A DNA stretch of 64,000 nt from positions 1 to 64,000 of the forward strand of contig JAVBLD010000016.1 in NCBI GenBank assembly GCA_031553705.1. The letters are read 5' to 3'. Below are positions 8,553-18,784 of the stretch, piece after piece. The translations under genes were made by a program, and so were the position numbers. The stretch is from JAVBLD01 sp031553705. GTDB taxonomy: Bacteria > Bacteroidota > Bacteroidia > Bacteroidales > Marinifilaceae. Position 1 is the first letter of the stretch. Every line of letters begins with the position of its first letter. The notes beneath the pieces were generated by a model. The model worked only from the letters and a program-made list of their open reading frames with translations. It was not told the DNA's origin and made no database searches.

Positions 8553-8741
8553 GTGTAATTTTTATTTATTCAACTATTTTGTGATCTATTAATGAAATAA
8601 AAATCCAATCGATATGTATTAAAGATTTAAAATAGTATGAATTATATTTATATACAGGTTGTTGTATTCTGTAAAAAAAAGTGCATGATACCTATTTTGA
8701 ACGGAAAGTGAAAAGTAATTCATTTTTTACTTTCTCAAGCC

Positions 8742-9782
8742 TTATGTTTTGCTTCCGCTCCCTTCTATTATCGTCCGTGCATAAGGAGCGGTATCCAGAC
8801 CGGTAAATTGTCCGGTAAGGTATTTATAATATCCGGTTACTGCAACCATACCAGCATTGTCTAATGAATAGCCGAGACGGGGAATATAGATTTCCCAACC
8901 GGATTTTTTTGCTTCGGCGTAGATGGCTTGTTGTAATCCGGAGTTCGCCGAAACACCTCCTCCAATTGCGATCTGTTTGATACCGGTCTGCTTGGCGGCT
9001 TTTTTTAATTTGACCATTAGAATATCGACGATGGTTTTCTGTAATGAGGCACAGAGATCATGAAGGTTTTGTTGGATAAAGTCCGGATTTTTTTTGAGTT
9101 CATCCCTTAAGAAATAGAGAAAAGAGGTCTTCAAGCCGCTGAAACTGTAGTCCAGTTCCGGAATCTGCGGCTTACTGAATAGGAAACGATTGGGATCTCC
9201 TGTTTTTGCCAAGCGATCGACAACAGGTCCTCCGGGATAGGGCAATCCCATGACTTTGGCGCATTTATCAAAAGCCTCTCCGGCAGCATCGTCGATTGTC
9301 CGACCGATGATTTCCATATCCAGATAGTCCCGGACGATGATAATCTGAGAATTTCCCCCGGAAACCAGTAAGGTTAAAAATGGAAAAGAGGGGTGCCGGG
9401 TTTCTGTTTCCAACTCTTTTATGAAGTTTGCCAGTATATGGGCCTGTAAATGGTTTACCTCGATCATCGGTATCCGGTTGGCAATAGCAAAACCTTTGGC
9501 AAAAGAGGCACCTACCAGAAGCGAACCTAGTAACCCCGGCCCCATTGTAACTGCTATTGCATTGATTTCATGAATCTGAATCCCTGCTTTTTTGATGGCT
9601 TCGGATACTACCGGTATGATATGTTGCTGATGGGCTCTGGAAGCCAGTTCGGGGATCACTCCGCCGTACGCTTCATGTACTTTTTGACTGGCAATCACGT
9701 TTGACAGGACATAACCGTCTTTCAATATGGCTGCCGATGTGTCGTCACAGGATGATTCAATGGCTAGTATGATGATACTCAT
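8742..9782 (-). CDS. tsaD: tRNA threonylcarbamoyladenosine synthase subunit TsaD
   Basis: Catalytic subunit that transfers threonylcarbamoyl to A37 of ANN-decoding tRNAs, acting with TsaB, TsaC and TsaE in bacteria. The 346-aa sequence has the ASKH-fold N-terminus LAIESSCDDTSAA, the metal-binding pair in EVNHLQAHIL (HxxxH), the LLVSGGNSQ phosphate loop, and GGGVSANSGL near residue 275. The length is normal. It is a single minus-strand gene, divergent from tamB. Confidence 0.97.
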   Translation of the reverse strand: MSIIILAIESSCDDTSAAILKDGYVLSNVIASQKVHEAYGGVIPELASRAHQQHIIPVVSEAIKKAGIQIHEINAIAVTMGPGLLGSLLVGASFAKGFAIANRIPMIEVNHLQAHILANFIKELETETRHPSFPFLTLLVSGGNSQIIIVRDYLDMEIIGRTIDDAAGEAFDKCAKVMGLPYPGGPVVDRLAKTGDPNRFLFSKPQIPELDYSFSGLKTSFLYFLRDELKKNPDFIQQNLHDLCASLQKTIVDILMVKLKKAAKQTGIKQIAIGGGVSANSGLQQAIYAEAKKSGWEIYIPRLGYSLDNAGMVAVTGYYKYLTGQFTGLDTAPYARTIIEGSGSKT

Positions 9783-9932
9783 TTCTTGAAATTAAAAATT
9801 GGAGATTTTTATTCCCTTCCAACTCTCCGTTTTTTGTTTTTATATTTTAATCCGAAATCCATGCCTTTCATTGTTTTCTTTTTTAATAAAAATATAACAT
9901 GGCATTAGCTTTCAAATTCATTGCAATATTAA

Positions 9933-9940
9933 TATTTTTG
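9933..9940 (+). promoter_or_regulatory. Bacteroidales -7 promoter box for tamB
   Basis: TATTTTTG fits TAnnTTTG. A start of transcription about 9944-9948 would leave a leader of roughly 20 bases to the proposed AUA start at 9966, or about 65 to the GTG at 10011. No clear -33 element. Confidence 0.45.
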
Positions 9941-9965
9941 TAGGCAAACAGAAAAAAGCGCGGAT

Positions 9966-12900
9966 ATAAAAAAAGTTGCTAAAATATTATTTTATTTTAC
10001 GGCAGGAACGGTGGTATTCCTGTTGCTTTCGTATGCAGCTTTGCGTACTCCTTGGATCCAGACCTCTTTGGTGAGGTATATTACCGACCGGATAGAAAAA
10101 AATACCGGTGTTAAGATCCAGGTTGGCGGTGTCGATTTTCGTCCGGTCAAATCACTTGTCCTAAATGATGTGTTGCTGAGGGATTTTAGACGTGATACGC
10201 TGGTATATTGTAAAAAACTTCTGGTAAGGGTTGATTCTTTCCGTTTGGCCGATAAATATTTTACCATAAAAGAGGTGCTGTTTGACCGGGCTTATTTTAA
10301 CATGTTTGTTGTACGGGAAGAGGATGGGTCTGTGACGAATATCGAAATGATCCTCGATTCGTTGGGACGAAAAACAGATGATACCGTCACGGTATCCGAA
10401 AAGAAACCAAAAGAGTGGATTTTCGGGTTGGATAAGATTAGTGTACGGAATTCCCGTTTTGCGTATCGGGAGGATAAATACCAGGAGGCTGTACACAAAA
10501 TAAATTGGACCGATGTATACTGTACGGAAGTGAATGTGGATGTATCGGGATTTGATTTTTCGGAAGGTCGGACCGGCATTACCGTTTCCGGGTTGAGTTT
10601 TAAGGAGAAAACGGGGTTTGAGATGAAGCGATTGGATGGGAAAGCGGTTATACGTCCGGGTAATTTACTTGTTACAGAGGGTAAGATTGTGATGAACAGA
10701 AGTGAGGTGGATTTGGTGAAAATGGAATATAACTGGACGCCGGGACAACGTGATTGGCGTTATTTTATCAACCGGATGCAGCAGTATTACGAGTTAGGTC
10801 CCTCCTCGGTCAGTTTTATCGATCTGTCCTATTTCAATAATAACTTGCTTGGAATTGAGAACACGATAAAATGCAGTGGTGTGGTGTTTAGTACGATTGA
10901 CAAACTGGAAGCGAAGGACCTCCATATTGAAATCGGTGGGAGAAGCATTTTGCAGGGAAGGTTTAAGTCGGCAGGTTTGCCGGATATCAGAAATACGATT
11001 TTTGATATAGACCTGCATAATACGCATCTGAATCCTGATGATATGGAGACGGTATACCTGCCTTGGTTTGCTATGCATATTCCAGTGCCGGAACCATTAC
11101 ATAGGCTGCAGTATGTCGATTTTAACAAGATAACGATTGACGGTTCACTATCCGATTTTAAGGTTTATGCTGAGAGTATTACTCCGGAATTATTGGGAAA
11201 CATGACTTTTGCTTGTTATAGCGATTCTCTTGTAAAAGACCGTACACTCATGTCCGGCGATTTTGATTTTTCCGAGGTGGCATGCGGAAAATTTTCGGGT
11301 ATCGGCATGCTGGCCGGAGGGGCGTTGAGCGGGAGCTATACCGGTAAGGTGGACGACCGGGGACCTGCTTTTAACGTAAAAAGCAAGTTTAATTCATTGT
11401 ATTTCAATAAAGGGCAACTGAACGATCTTGACCTGTATCTGACCTGGGAAAGCGATAAGTTGGATGTAGTGACCGAAGTGAAAGATAATAATGTTCAGGG
11501 TGGATTTATGCTGACCTATGATACAAGGGATGAGATAGAGTTTATAAGTGTCAGAGGTAATCTGAAAATCAATGATTTGAATCGTATTGGTTATTCTTAT
11601 TGGGGTGAAGAAGAAAAAGCCGGATGTTCATTTTATGGGGTTTATGTCGAAGATGGCGTGATGAATAACAGTTTCGGATATTATGACTTTTCGAATATTG
11701 AATACGCCAATGTGCTGGGGAGTTTTGCTATTGACAGCATCAATGTGGAGTGCTGCCGGAACGGGAATTACCGTACGGTGAATTTACGTTCTGAGATAGC
11801 CGATATGGGCCTCGCAGGGAACTTTGAATATGCTTATCTGGGAGAGTTTCTGCGAAAGATCGTTTTAAACTATATGCCGGTGTACAGGGATAAACTGGTA
11901 AAAAAGATCGAAAAACTTAATCAGCCGGTCGATTTTGATTATTATGGAGAGATCCGGGGTGTTAATCCTATTCTTCGGGTATTTTATCCGGAGATGAGAG
12001 TGTCCGATAAAATTACGTTACATTCACGTTTTAAACAGAAAGAAGAGGAGATGCTTCTGTCGGTGTCGGTCGATACACTCAGATATCAGGATTTTGGACT
12101 ATACCAGGCTAAGGCGGATTTGAAAGGCGATATGGAGCACTATCGGATGACCTGTACTGCAGGGCAAGTTACCTATATGGAGTTGTATCAGTTGTATAAC
12201 GTCCGGAATGATCTGCTGTTTTATGATAATCGGCTTGATGAAAGATTGACCTGGTGTAATTGGAGAAGGCAGACATATAGCGGTGAGCTGGCGGCGGATG
12301 TGACGCTGCTGCCAGGGGATCCGAACGAACCTAATATGTTGGTTATGGTGAAACCAAGTGTAATCGTGCTGGCCGATAGTATATGGCATGTAAAAAAATC
12401 GGCGATTAAAATAGCCGGAAAAAATATCAGTGTAGACGATTTCTCAATCAGCAGAGGAGGTCAATATCTGTTAGTGGATGGAAAACTCTCGGAGTCTCCT
12501 GAAGATAGGCTCTCTTTAAATTTTAAGCAGTTTAGTATGGCTGAGTTAAGCCGGCTGTTCTTTGAAGGCCGGTATGATTTTTTCGGAACGACAACCGGTA
12601 ATCTGACGATACAGGATTATTACAAGAATAAACTGTTGAATTCTGATATTGAGGTGCTGAATTGGGGACTTGGTAAGGATACATTGGGGGCATTGCATAT
12701 AAAATCATATTGGGATAGCGAGAAGCACCGACTTGTTCTCGGGGCGGTCAACCGTACGGATGATATCACACCCTTGGCATTGAGTGGGTACTATGAGCCT
12801 TCTTCCGATAGTCTGCGTGTTAATATCCGGTTGTCAAAGATAGGTTTATCCCAATTGGGACATTATCTTACCGACTATGTATCGGAGTCTGGAGGTTTTT

Positions 12901-14441
12901 TATACGGCGCGGTGAATATTAAGGGAACATTTGCCCGGCCGGATATTTCAGGGACAGTTCATTTGGACTCTATCTCGATGAAGGTAAATAGTTTAAATAC
13001 GAAGTTCTTTGTAAACGACCGGCTGAATATCATAAATAATCGCTTGATTTTTAAAGATCTGGCAATTAAAGATGCGATGGGAAATCAATCAGTATGTTCC
13101 GGGGAGTACTGGTTTGACGACAATCGCTATGATTTAAAAATCAGATCCAGAAACTTTTTGCTGCTGAACACAAGTTCCGGCCAGGATCAATTATATTATG
13201 GAAAGGTGTATATCAGCGGAATAACGGAAGTTGATAATCAGGATGGTATCACAAATATTACAGTTAATGCGCGTACCGAGGAAGGATCGAAGTTGTTTAT
13301 TCCGTTGACTGCCGGCGTAAGTGAACAGGATGGGAATTTTTTGCATTTCGTAAACCCGAAGCAGCCTGCCCGACGGAGGAACCTGACGACCTATAATCAG
13401 GATAGGATCAATCTGGATGCCAGCCTGGAGTTGAATGATAATCTGGAGATCCAGGCAATATTTGATCCGACGGTAGGCGACATTTTAAAGACGACCGGAG
13501 GGGGAGACATCAAGGTGGCATTGGATAAAAATGGCAACCTTAGTATGTTCGGAGAGTACCGGATAGTTAAAGGAGATTATCTTTTTACCTTTAACAATTT
13601 GATGAATAAGAAGTTCGTATTGAACCAAGGAGGGACAATTACATGGAACGGTTCTCCTTACGATGCGACGATTAATATCGGCGCCGTTTATAACCTGAAA
13701 ACGTCATTGCATGAATTATTAATGACGACTTCGACCGGCGAATTGGATTACGATAAAGACAAAGGCAAAAAAGTCCCGGTGGAGTGTATTCTGAGTCTAA
13801 GCGATAATCTGATGAACCCATTGGTCAGATTTGATATTAATTTCCCGACACTTGAGGCGCAGACGAGGAGTTATGTTCAGAGCCTCTTCTCCAGTCAGGA
13901 TGAAATCAATAAGCAGGTATTCTCGTTACTGGTACTGAACCGGTTTTATAGAACCGATAATCAGGAAAACAGTTTTGGTGCACAGGCGGGTACGGCAAGT
14001 GTTACAACCATCACGGAGATGATGTCTAGCCAGTTGTCACGATGGTTATCACAGATCAATAATAATTTTGATATCGGCCTTTCTTATCGTGTCGGGGATG
14101 AGCTCACGACCGACGAGATTGAAGTGATGGTATCCACACAGCTGTTGAACGATCGGGTAACCCTATCGGCTAACGGAAATATGGATGTCGGCGGAACAAA
14201 GAACCCGGTTGCGGACAAAAGTAATAATACTACCGGTATTGCTGGCGATTTTGATATGGATGTCAAATTAAACCGTCAGGGTACCTTGAAGCTAAAAGCA
14301 TACTCGCATACCGACGAAAAAATCATTTACAATAATACGGAAACAATACAGGGAGTAGGTGTCTCTTACCAGGAGTCTTTTGACACTTTCCGGGAGCTTT
14401 TCCGGAAATATTTCGGTTTTTTCAGAAAGAAAAAAACATAA
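9966..14441 (+). CDS. TamB-like translocation/assembly protein (AsmA superfamily)
   Basis: Very large envelope protein (about 1,475-1,490 aa): an N-terminal membrane anchor (about residues 5-22), long repetitive beta-rich sequence, and the C-terminal TamB domain (DUF490) containing DGNLSMFGEYRIVKGDYLF-like and SYRVGDELTTDEIE stretches. TamB proteins bridge inner and outer membrane and support lipid transport or barrel assembly. The frame is open from 9933 with no ATG. Codons from ATA at 9966 read x-KKVAKILFYFTAGTVVFLLL, which looks like the natural N-terminus; the first conventional start is GTG at 10011, which still leaves a hydrophobic anchor. The start is therefore uncertain. Confidence 0.88.
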   Translation: MKKVAKILFYFTAGTVVFLLLSYAALRTPWIQTSLVRYITDRIEKNTGVKIQVGGVDFRPVKSLVLNDVLLRDFRRDTLVYCKKLLVRVDSFRLADKYFTIKEVLFDRAYFNMFVVREEDGSVTNIEMILDSLGRKTDDTVTVSEKKPKEWIFGLDKISVRNSRFAYREDKYQEAVHKINWTDVYCTEVNVDVSGFDFSEGRTGITVSGLSFKEKTGFEMKRLDGKAVIRPGNLLVTEGKIVMNRSEVDLVKMEYNWTPGQRDWRYFINRMQQYYELGPSSVSFIDLSYFNNNLLGIENTIKCSGVVFSTIDKLEAKDLHIEIGGRSILQGRFKSAGLPDIRNTIFDIDLHNTHLNPDDMETVYLPWFAMHIPVPEPLHRLQYVDFNKITIDGSLSDFKVYAESITPELLGNMTFACYSDSLVKDRTLMSGDFDFSEVACGKFSGIGMLAGGALSGSYTGKVDDRGPAFNVKSKFNSLYFNKGQLNDLDLYLTWESDKLDVVTEVKDNNVQGGFMLTYDTRDEIEFISVRGNLKINDLNRIGYSYWGEEEKAGCSFYGVYVEDGVMNNSFGYYDFSNIEYANVLGSFAIDSINVECCRNGNYRTVNLRSEIADMGLAGNFEYAYLGEFLRKIVLNYMPVYRDKLVKKIEKLNQPVDFDYYGEIRGVNPILRVFYPEMRVSDKITLHSRFKQKEEEMLLSVSVDTLRYQDFGLYQAKADLKGDMEHYRMTCTAGQVTYMELYQLYNVRNDLLFYDNRLDERLTWCNWRRQTYSGELAADVTLLPGDPNEPNMLVMVKPSVIVLADSIWHVKKSAIKIAGKNISVDDFSISRGGQYLLVDGKLSESPEDRLSLNFKQFSMAELSRLFFEGRYDFFGTTTGNLTIQDYYKNKLLNSDIEVLNWGLGKDTLGALHIKSYWDSEKHRLVLGAVNRTDDITPLALSGYYEPSSDSLRVNIRLSKIGLSQLGHYLTDYVSESGGFLYGAVNIKGTFARPDISGTVHLDSISMKVNSLNTKFFVNDRLNIINNRLIFKDLAIKDAMGNQSVCSGEYWFDDNRYDLKIRSRNFLLLNTSSGQDQLYYGKVYISGITEVDNQDGITNITVNARTEEGSKLFIPLTAGVSEQDGNFLHFVNPKQPARRRNLTTYNQDRINLDASLELNDNLEIQAIFDPTVGDILKTTGGGDIKVALDKNGNLSMFGEYRIVKGDYLFTFNNLMNKKFVLNQGGTITWNGSPYDATINIGAVYNLKTSLHELLMTTSTGELDYDKDKGKKVPVECILSLSDNLMNPLVRFDINFPTLEAQTRSYVQSLFSSQDEINKQVFSLLVLNRFYRTDNQENSFGAQAGTASVTTITEMMSSQLSRWLSQINNNFDIGLSYRVGDELTTDEIEVMVSTQLLNDRVTLSANGNMDVGGTKNPVADKSNNTTGIAGDFDMDVKLNRQGTLKLKAYSHTDEKIIYNNTETIQGVGVSYQESFDTFRELFRKYFGFFRKKKT

Positions 14442-14661
14442 TCCTGAATACTTTAGTCATTTTTTTGTGTAATGTATACCGTTCACACGAGCAGTTGCAT
14501 GGTCGAACTCGCTAAGTGCCAAATCTAACGTTGAATATATCTATTGTTATGTAAATTAATCGTATAATTATGCGGATTAAATGCGATGATAAAACTTTTT
14601 TATTTGCCTTTTTTTTTTCAAATTCGTAGCCGCAAACGATTACGAACTTAAAAACATATAT

Positions 14662-15876
14662 ATGAAGACACAACAAGATTTTATGGACAGGGAGGCTCGC
14701 TACGGAGCTCATAATTATCATCCGCTACCGGTCGTATTGGAACGTGGGGAGGGTATTTATGTATGGGATACGGATGGTAAAAAATATTATGATTTTCTAT
14801 CAGCTTATTCGGCTGTAAATCAGGGGCATTGTCATCCAAAGCTTATTAAGGCATTGACCGATCAGGCACAAAAGCTGACATTGACCTCCCGGGCGTTTTA
14901 TAATAATGTGTTGGGAGAGTGGGAAGAGTATGTTACGAAATTCTTCGGATATGAAAAGGTATTACCGATGAATACCGGTGCCGAAGCAGATGAAACAGCG
15001 CTTAAGCTTTGTCGTAAGTGGGCTTATCTGAAAAAAGGCATATCCGATGGGATGGCAAAGATTATCGTATGCGAAGGTAATTTCCATGGTCGTACGATCA
15101 CGATTGTATCCATGTCGAATGATCCGGAATCTTATGGTGGTTATGGCCCGTTTACACCCGGCTTTGTGAAGATTCCATATAATGATATCGCAGCTTTGGA
15201 AAAAGAGCTGAAAGATCCTAACGTAGCCGGATTTCTGGTTGAACCGATACAAGGGGAGGCTGGTGTCTATGTTCCGGATGACGGATATTTGAAAAAAGCT
15301 TATGACTTATGTAAGAAATATAATGTACTTTTTATGGCTGATGAGGTACAGACAGGCATTGCCCGTACCGGTAAATTGCTTGCATGCGACCATGAAGAAG
15401 TGCGTCCTGATATCCTGATCCTTGGGAAAGCATTGGGAGGAGGAGTTGTGCCTGTGTCCTGTGTGTTGGCGGATGATCATATTATGTTATGTATTAAACC
15501 CGGCGAGCATGGTTCTACTTTCGGAGGAAATCCGGTTGCTGCAAAGGTATCGATGGCAGCTCTTGAAGTAGTTAAAAATGAGAAGCTGGCGGAGAATGCC
15601 GAAGCTTTGGGAGAGATATTCCGTGAAAAACTGAGCTCAATAAAGTCGGATATGATCGAACTGGTGCGTGGGAAAGGATTGTTGAATGCAGTGGTTATTA
15701 AGCCTAAAAACGGCAAAACCGCTTGGGATGTTTGCTTAAAACTCCGGGATAAAGGATTGCTTGCCAAACCGACCCACGGACATATCATCCGTTTCGCACC
15801 TCCCTTGACTATTACAAGTGTGGAGTTGTTGGAAGCCATCGGAATCATTGAGAATACTCTCGCAGAATTTGAATAA
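14662..15876 (+). CDS. rocD: Ornithine--oxo-acid transaminase
   Basis: PLP-dependent class III aminotransferase that converts ornithine and 2-oxoglutarate to glutamate semialdehyde and glutamate. The 404-aa protein begins MKTQQDFMDREARYGAHNY, typical of RocD/OAT, and has the cofactor lysine Lys256 in LGKALGGG. NTGAEADETALK (phosphate loop), FHGRT and HGSTFGGNP are also present. Its product is also the product of proline oxidation, so it links to the proline/hydroxyproline branch suggested by the glycyl-radical enzyme at 25047. Upstream 14442-14661 shows no confident promoter. Confidence 0.94.
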   Translation: MKTQQDFMDREARYGAHNYHPLPVVLERGEGIYVWDTDGKKYYDFLSAYSAVNQGHCHPKLIKALTDQAQKLTLTSRAFYNNVLGEWEEYVTKFFGYEKVLPMNTGAEADETALKLCRKWAYLKKGISDGMAKIIVCEGNFHGRTITIVSMSNDPESYGGYGPFTPGFVKIPYNDIAALEKELKDPNVAGFLVEPIQGEAGVYVPDDGYLKKAYDLCKKYNVLFMADEVQTGIARTGKLLACDHEEVRPDILILGKALGGGVVPVSCVLADDHIMLCIKPGEHGSTFGGNPVAAKVSMAALEVVKNEKLAENAEALGEIFREKLSSIKSDMIELVRGKGLLNAVVIKPKNGKTAWDVCLKLRDKGLLAKPTHGHIIRFAPPLTITSVELLEAIGIIENTLAEFE

Positions 15877-15898
15877 TTATTACGATGATAAAATAAAT

Positions 15899-15923
15899 AA
15901 GAGGTTGTCTAGGACAGCCTCTT
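15899..15923. terminator. Bidirectional terminator hairpin
   Basis: AAGAGGTTGTC / GACAGCCTCTT (11 bp with one G-T pair, 3-base loop) lies between the convergent rocD and kinase genes. It is followed by ATCATTTT on the plus strand and flanked by an A-rich run that gives T on the minus strand. Confidence 0.65.
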
Positions 15924-15948
15924 ATCATTTTGTAATAGAATACCGGTT

Positions 15949-17613
15949 TTAGTATTTAAAACTGCTGCCTCCGAGGAACTCCCTCAATATGGAGGTCATC
16001 GGGATTTCGCGGGTCGGCACGGCCTTTACATACGAAAAGAATTTCAACAGGCGGAGCGCTTTGGAATGTTCCGGGTATAATCCTACCACCTCCTGTAATA
16101 GTGGCTCGGCTTGTTGTTTCAATGCTCCCAGTTCATATATCAGGGCGGAATTGAACATTGCATCCGCTTCTTCTTGATAGGGCACAATATGTTTTTGTTC
16201 GCCTGCCAGTACGCTTTCCCAACGTTTCAGCGTTTCCAATGCCGAGTAGTTTCGATATTTGTAGTCTCTTACCATACGGCGTATCAACCGGTTGTCGGTA
16301 GGATTGATCAGATTATTGTTATCGATCGAAATGGAAGTGAGGGCCGAAATAAAGATCTTGAACAACGATTCCGACGGCAACATTTTTGTTAACAAAGGAT
16401 TTAGCCCATGTATTCCTTCGACAATGATGACATTGTTTTTATTGATTTTCAATTTTTCTCCATCATAATATCGCTGTCCGGTTTCGAAAGAGAATTTTGG
16501 AATCTCTATCTCTTCGCCGTCCAGCAGCTGAAGAATATTTTTTGTGAAGGTATCGACATCCAATGCTTTGATTGATTCAAAATCATATTCTCCCTTTTCA
16601 TCTTTCGGGGTATCTATCCGGTTGACGAAATAGTTGTCCAAAGAGAGGTTTACCGGTTTTATCCCGTTTACTAATAGTTGGATGCTTAACCGTTTACCGA
16701 AGGTGGTCTTTCCGGACGAGGAGGGACCTGCAATCAGGATTACCTTTATCTTTTTGCGTTTACTTTTGATTTTATCGGCAATCTGGGATATCTTTTTTTC
16801 GTGTAATGCTTCACTGACCTTTATCAGGGTTCCGGCATTCTTTTCATCTACAATTTTATTCAAACGGCCGATGTCCGATACCTCCATAATCTTGCCCCAG
16901 TGTTTATGTTCGCTGAAAACATGAAATAGTTTATTTTGCGGGATCATCGGTGACAGTTCGGATGGATTATTGCGATTCGGTGTCCGGAGTAGCATGCCGT
17001 CCCGGTAGCACTCCAGCCCGAACACTTTCAGGCAGTTAGTGGACGGCGCCAAAGTGCCATAGAAATAATTCGGCACGCCATCCAAATAATAAATGGATGT
17101 ATATAGCCTGCCACGTGTTTCCATCAACTCGGTTTTGTCTTTGAGTAGTTGCTGTCTGAATATCCTGACAGCCTGACTAGTCGGCACCTCTTCCCGGATG
17201 ATTGGATAGTTATTATCGATGATATCCTGCATTTTGTCTTTGATTGTAGCAACGACCTGAGGCGTGATAACAATATCTTTGTTGGATATCCGGCAAAAAA
17301 TACCATTTGAAATAAAATGCTCGACAACCAGATTCTTTTTCGGATAAAGGGCGTGGATTGCCCGGTATAGTACAAATATCAACGAACGATTGTAGATACT
17401 TAATCCGTCGAGTGTTGAGACATCGATAAAGTTTACCTGCTTCGGATTCATAATTATATATTGCAAATCCTGTAGCTGGTTATTAATCAATGCTCCTAGT
17501 ATATGGTAATGGTTATCGGGAAAAATAATCTTTTTTACCTCTTTAAGTGATGTTCCAATCTCGATAGCATAGTTTTGTTGGGTATTTTCACAGAAGACAT
17601 TTACTTTTTCCAT
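15949..17613 (-). CDS. Nucleoside (uridine) kinase-like protein with TGS-type N-terminus
   Basis: 554-aa fusion common in Bacteroidota. The N-terminal third resembles the TGS and second additional domain of threonyl-tRNA synthetase (YNRSLIFVLYRAIHALYP region). The C-terminal half is a phosphoribulokinase/uridine kinase P-loop domain with GPSSSGKTT at about residues 295-303 (Lys302), LDNYF near 335 and the VEGIHGLNP Walker-B-like strand. The likely activity is ATP-dependent phosphorylation of a nucleoside such as uridine; the exact substrate is not shown by the sequence. It is not linked in function to its neighbours. Confidence 0.83.
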   Translation of the reverse strand: MEKVNVFCENTQQNYAIEIGTSLKEVKKIIFPDNHYHILGALINNQLQDLQYIIMNPKQVNFIDVSTLDGLSIYNRSLIFVLYRAIHALYPKKNLVVEHFISNGIFCRISNKDIVITPQVVATIKDKMQDIIDNNYPIIREEVPTSQAVRIFRQQLLKDKTELMETRGRLYTSIYYLDGVPNYFYGTLAPSTNCLKVFGLECYRDGMLLRTPNRNNPSELSPMIPQNKLFHVFSEHKHWGKIMEVSDIGRLNKIVDEKNAGTLIKVSEALHEKKISQIADKIKSKRKKIKVILIAGPSSSGKTTFGKRLSIQLLVNGIKPVNLSLDNYFVNRIDTPKDEKGEYDFESIKALDVDTFTKNILQLLDGEEIEIPKFSFETGQRYYDGEKLKINKNNVIIVEGIHGLNPLLTKMLPSESLFKIFISALTSISIDNNNLINPTDNRLIRRMVRDYKYRNYSALETLKRWESVLAGEQKHIVPYQEEADAMFNSALIYELGALKQQAEPLLQEVVGLYPEHSKALRLLKFFSYVKAVPTREIPMTSILREFLGGSSFKY

Positions 17614-17702
17614 ATATTTCTAAATTTTAATTCTTGAATTAGGTTTCTTTTCATCGTACTTTTATGATAAAAAAACCATAACCCGCCTATCGTCGTTCAT
17701 CA

Positions 17703-18641
17703 TTATTTATATAGTTCTTTTTCCACCGGAATGGCAATTTCGTATGTTTTATTCGCGATGTTAATCAAGTCATTTTTTCGTAACCAGGGGTTAAAACGTT
17801 TTAATGTTTTATAGGTGATTCCCTGTTGTTTAGCAAATTCAGCCCAGTCGCTTACCGAGCTTTCTACCGTAATTTTTTTTGTTTTTTCTTCCGGATAGAC
17901 AATCTGTACCTGGAAATAATATTGTTCCGGATGGAGCATAATCTGTTTGAGAGCTAAAATCCGGAACACATATCTTCCGGTCTCCTCACCTAACAGAAGG
18001 TCATAGTAGCTCTTCTCTTTTTGTATCTCAATTTGGTTTGAAACCATTCTTGTTCCGGCATTATAAGATGCTGCAGCAAGTGTCCACGAGCCGAATTTCT
18101 GGAAGGCTTCTTTCAAGTATGCCGCTGCTGCCCGGGTCGCTTTTTCGATATGATAACGTTCATCGATTTCCCGGTTTACTTCCAATTTATACTCTTTTGC
18201 TGTGGCTTCCATAAATTGCCATATTCCGGCAGCTCCGACAGGAGAGACGGCTAACGGATTGAGGTTGCTTTCAATGACGGCAAGGTATTTGAAATCGTCC
18301 GGAATGCCTGCTTCTTTCAAAATAGGCTCTATTATTTTAAAAATCCGGGGAGCATTTTTCAACAACTGTATGGTATTCGAATGGAAATTGGAATTTACAA
18401 TCAACTCTTTTTTAAAAGCCTCCTGGATATCGATGCGATGTAATGGTACGTTCTCTCCGGCAAAATCAAATGTTTCCGGCATCCATACGTCGGACGGCAC
18501 CAGTTGTTGGCCCATTTCCGACGATATCGGGACAATGTAATTCTTTGCACTGGATTTTTGTTGTAAATGGAAAATAAAGATAAGAATATTGATAACCGAT
18601 AAAATAATCAACACATAGAGAAAAAAAGAGATACGCTTCAT
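17703..18641 (-). CDS. Membrane-anchored lytic transglycosylase (SLT domain, GH23)
   Basis: Peptidoglycan-cleaving enzyme of 312 aa. A signal anchor spans residues 5-24. The SLT domain has the catalytic Glu124 in AVIESNLNP, followed by the family motifs GAAGIWQFM and SYNAGTRM. A C-terminal stretch (KTLKRFNPWLRKNDL) resembles a LysM-like region. This is the MltD-like arrangement of Bacteroidota; the protein is expected in the periplasm facing the wall. It has its own promoter. Confidence 0.9.
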   Translation of the reverse strand: MKRISFFLYVLIILSVINILIFIFHLQQKSSAKNYIVPISSEMGQQLVPSDVWMPETFDFAGENVPLHRIDIQEAFKKELIVNSNFHSNTIQLLKNAPRIFKIIEPILKEAGIPDDFKYLAVIESNLNPLAVSPVGAAGIWQFMEATAKEYKLEVNREIDERYHIEKATRAAAAYLKEAFQKFGSWTLAAASYNAGTRMVSNQIEIQKEKSYYDLLLGEETGRYVFRILALKQIMLHPEQYYFQVQIVYPEEKTKKITVESSVSDWAEFAKQQGITYKTLKRFNPWLRKNDLINIANKTYEIAIPVEKELYK

Positions 18642-18685
18642 GTCTGAATCGGAATTAAAAATTATGTAATATCTTGCATTCTGTA

Positions 18686-18693
18686 CAAAGATA
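18686..18693 (-). promoter_or_regulatory. Bacteroidales -7 promoter box for the transglycosylase
   Basis: TATCTTTG on the minus strand, a full match to TAnnTTTG, 45 bases upstream of the ATG at 18641. The -33 region lacks a clear TTTG. Confidence 0.55.
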
Positions 18694-18784
18694 AGTATTT
18701 AATTTTGAATTAGAAATTAAATCAGCTCCAGGCAATTTTAATCCTTTACCATCCATTTTCCACTTTTCACTCTCGTCTCATTAT

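Noticed and set aside
14512..14721. Minus-strand open frame overlapping the rocD start
   Set aside because: It overlaps rocD's 5' end, is low in complexity and lysine/isoleucine-rich; no signal or domain seen.
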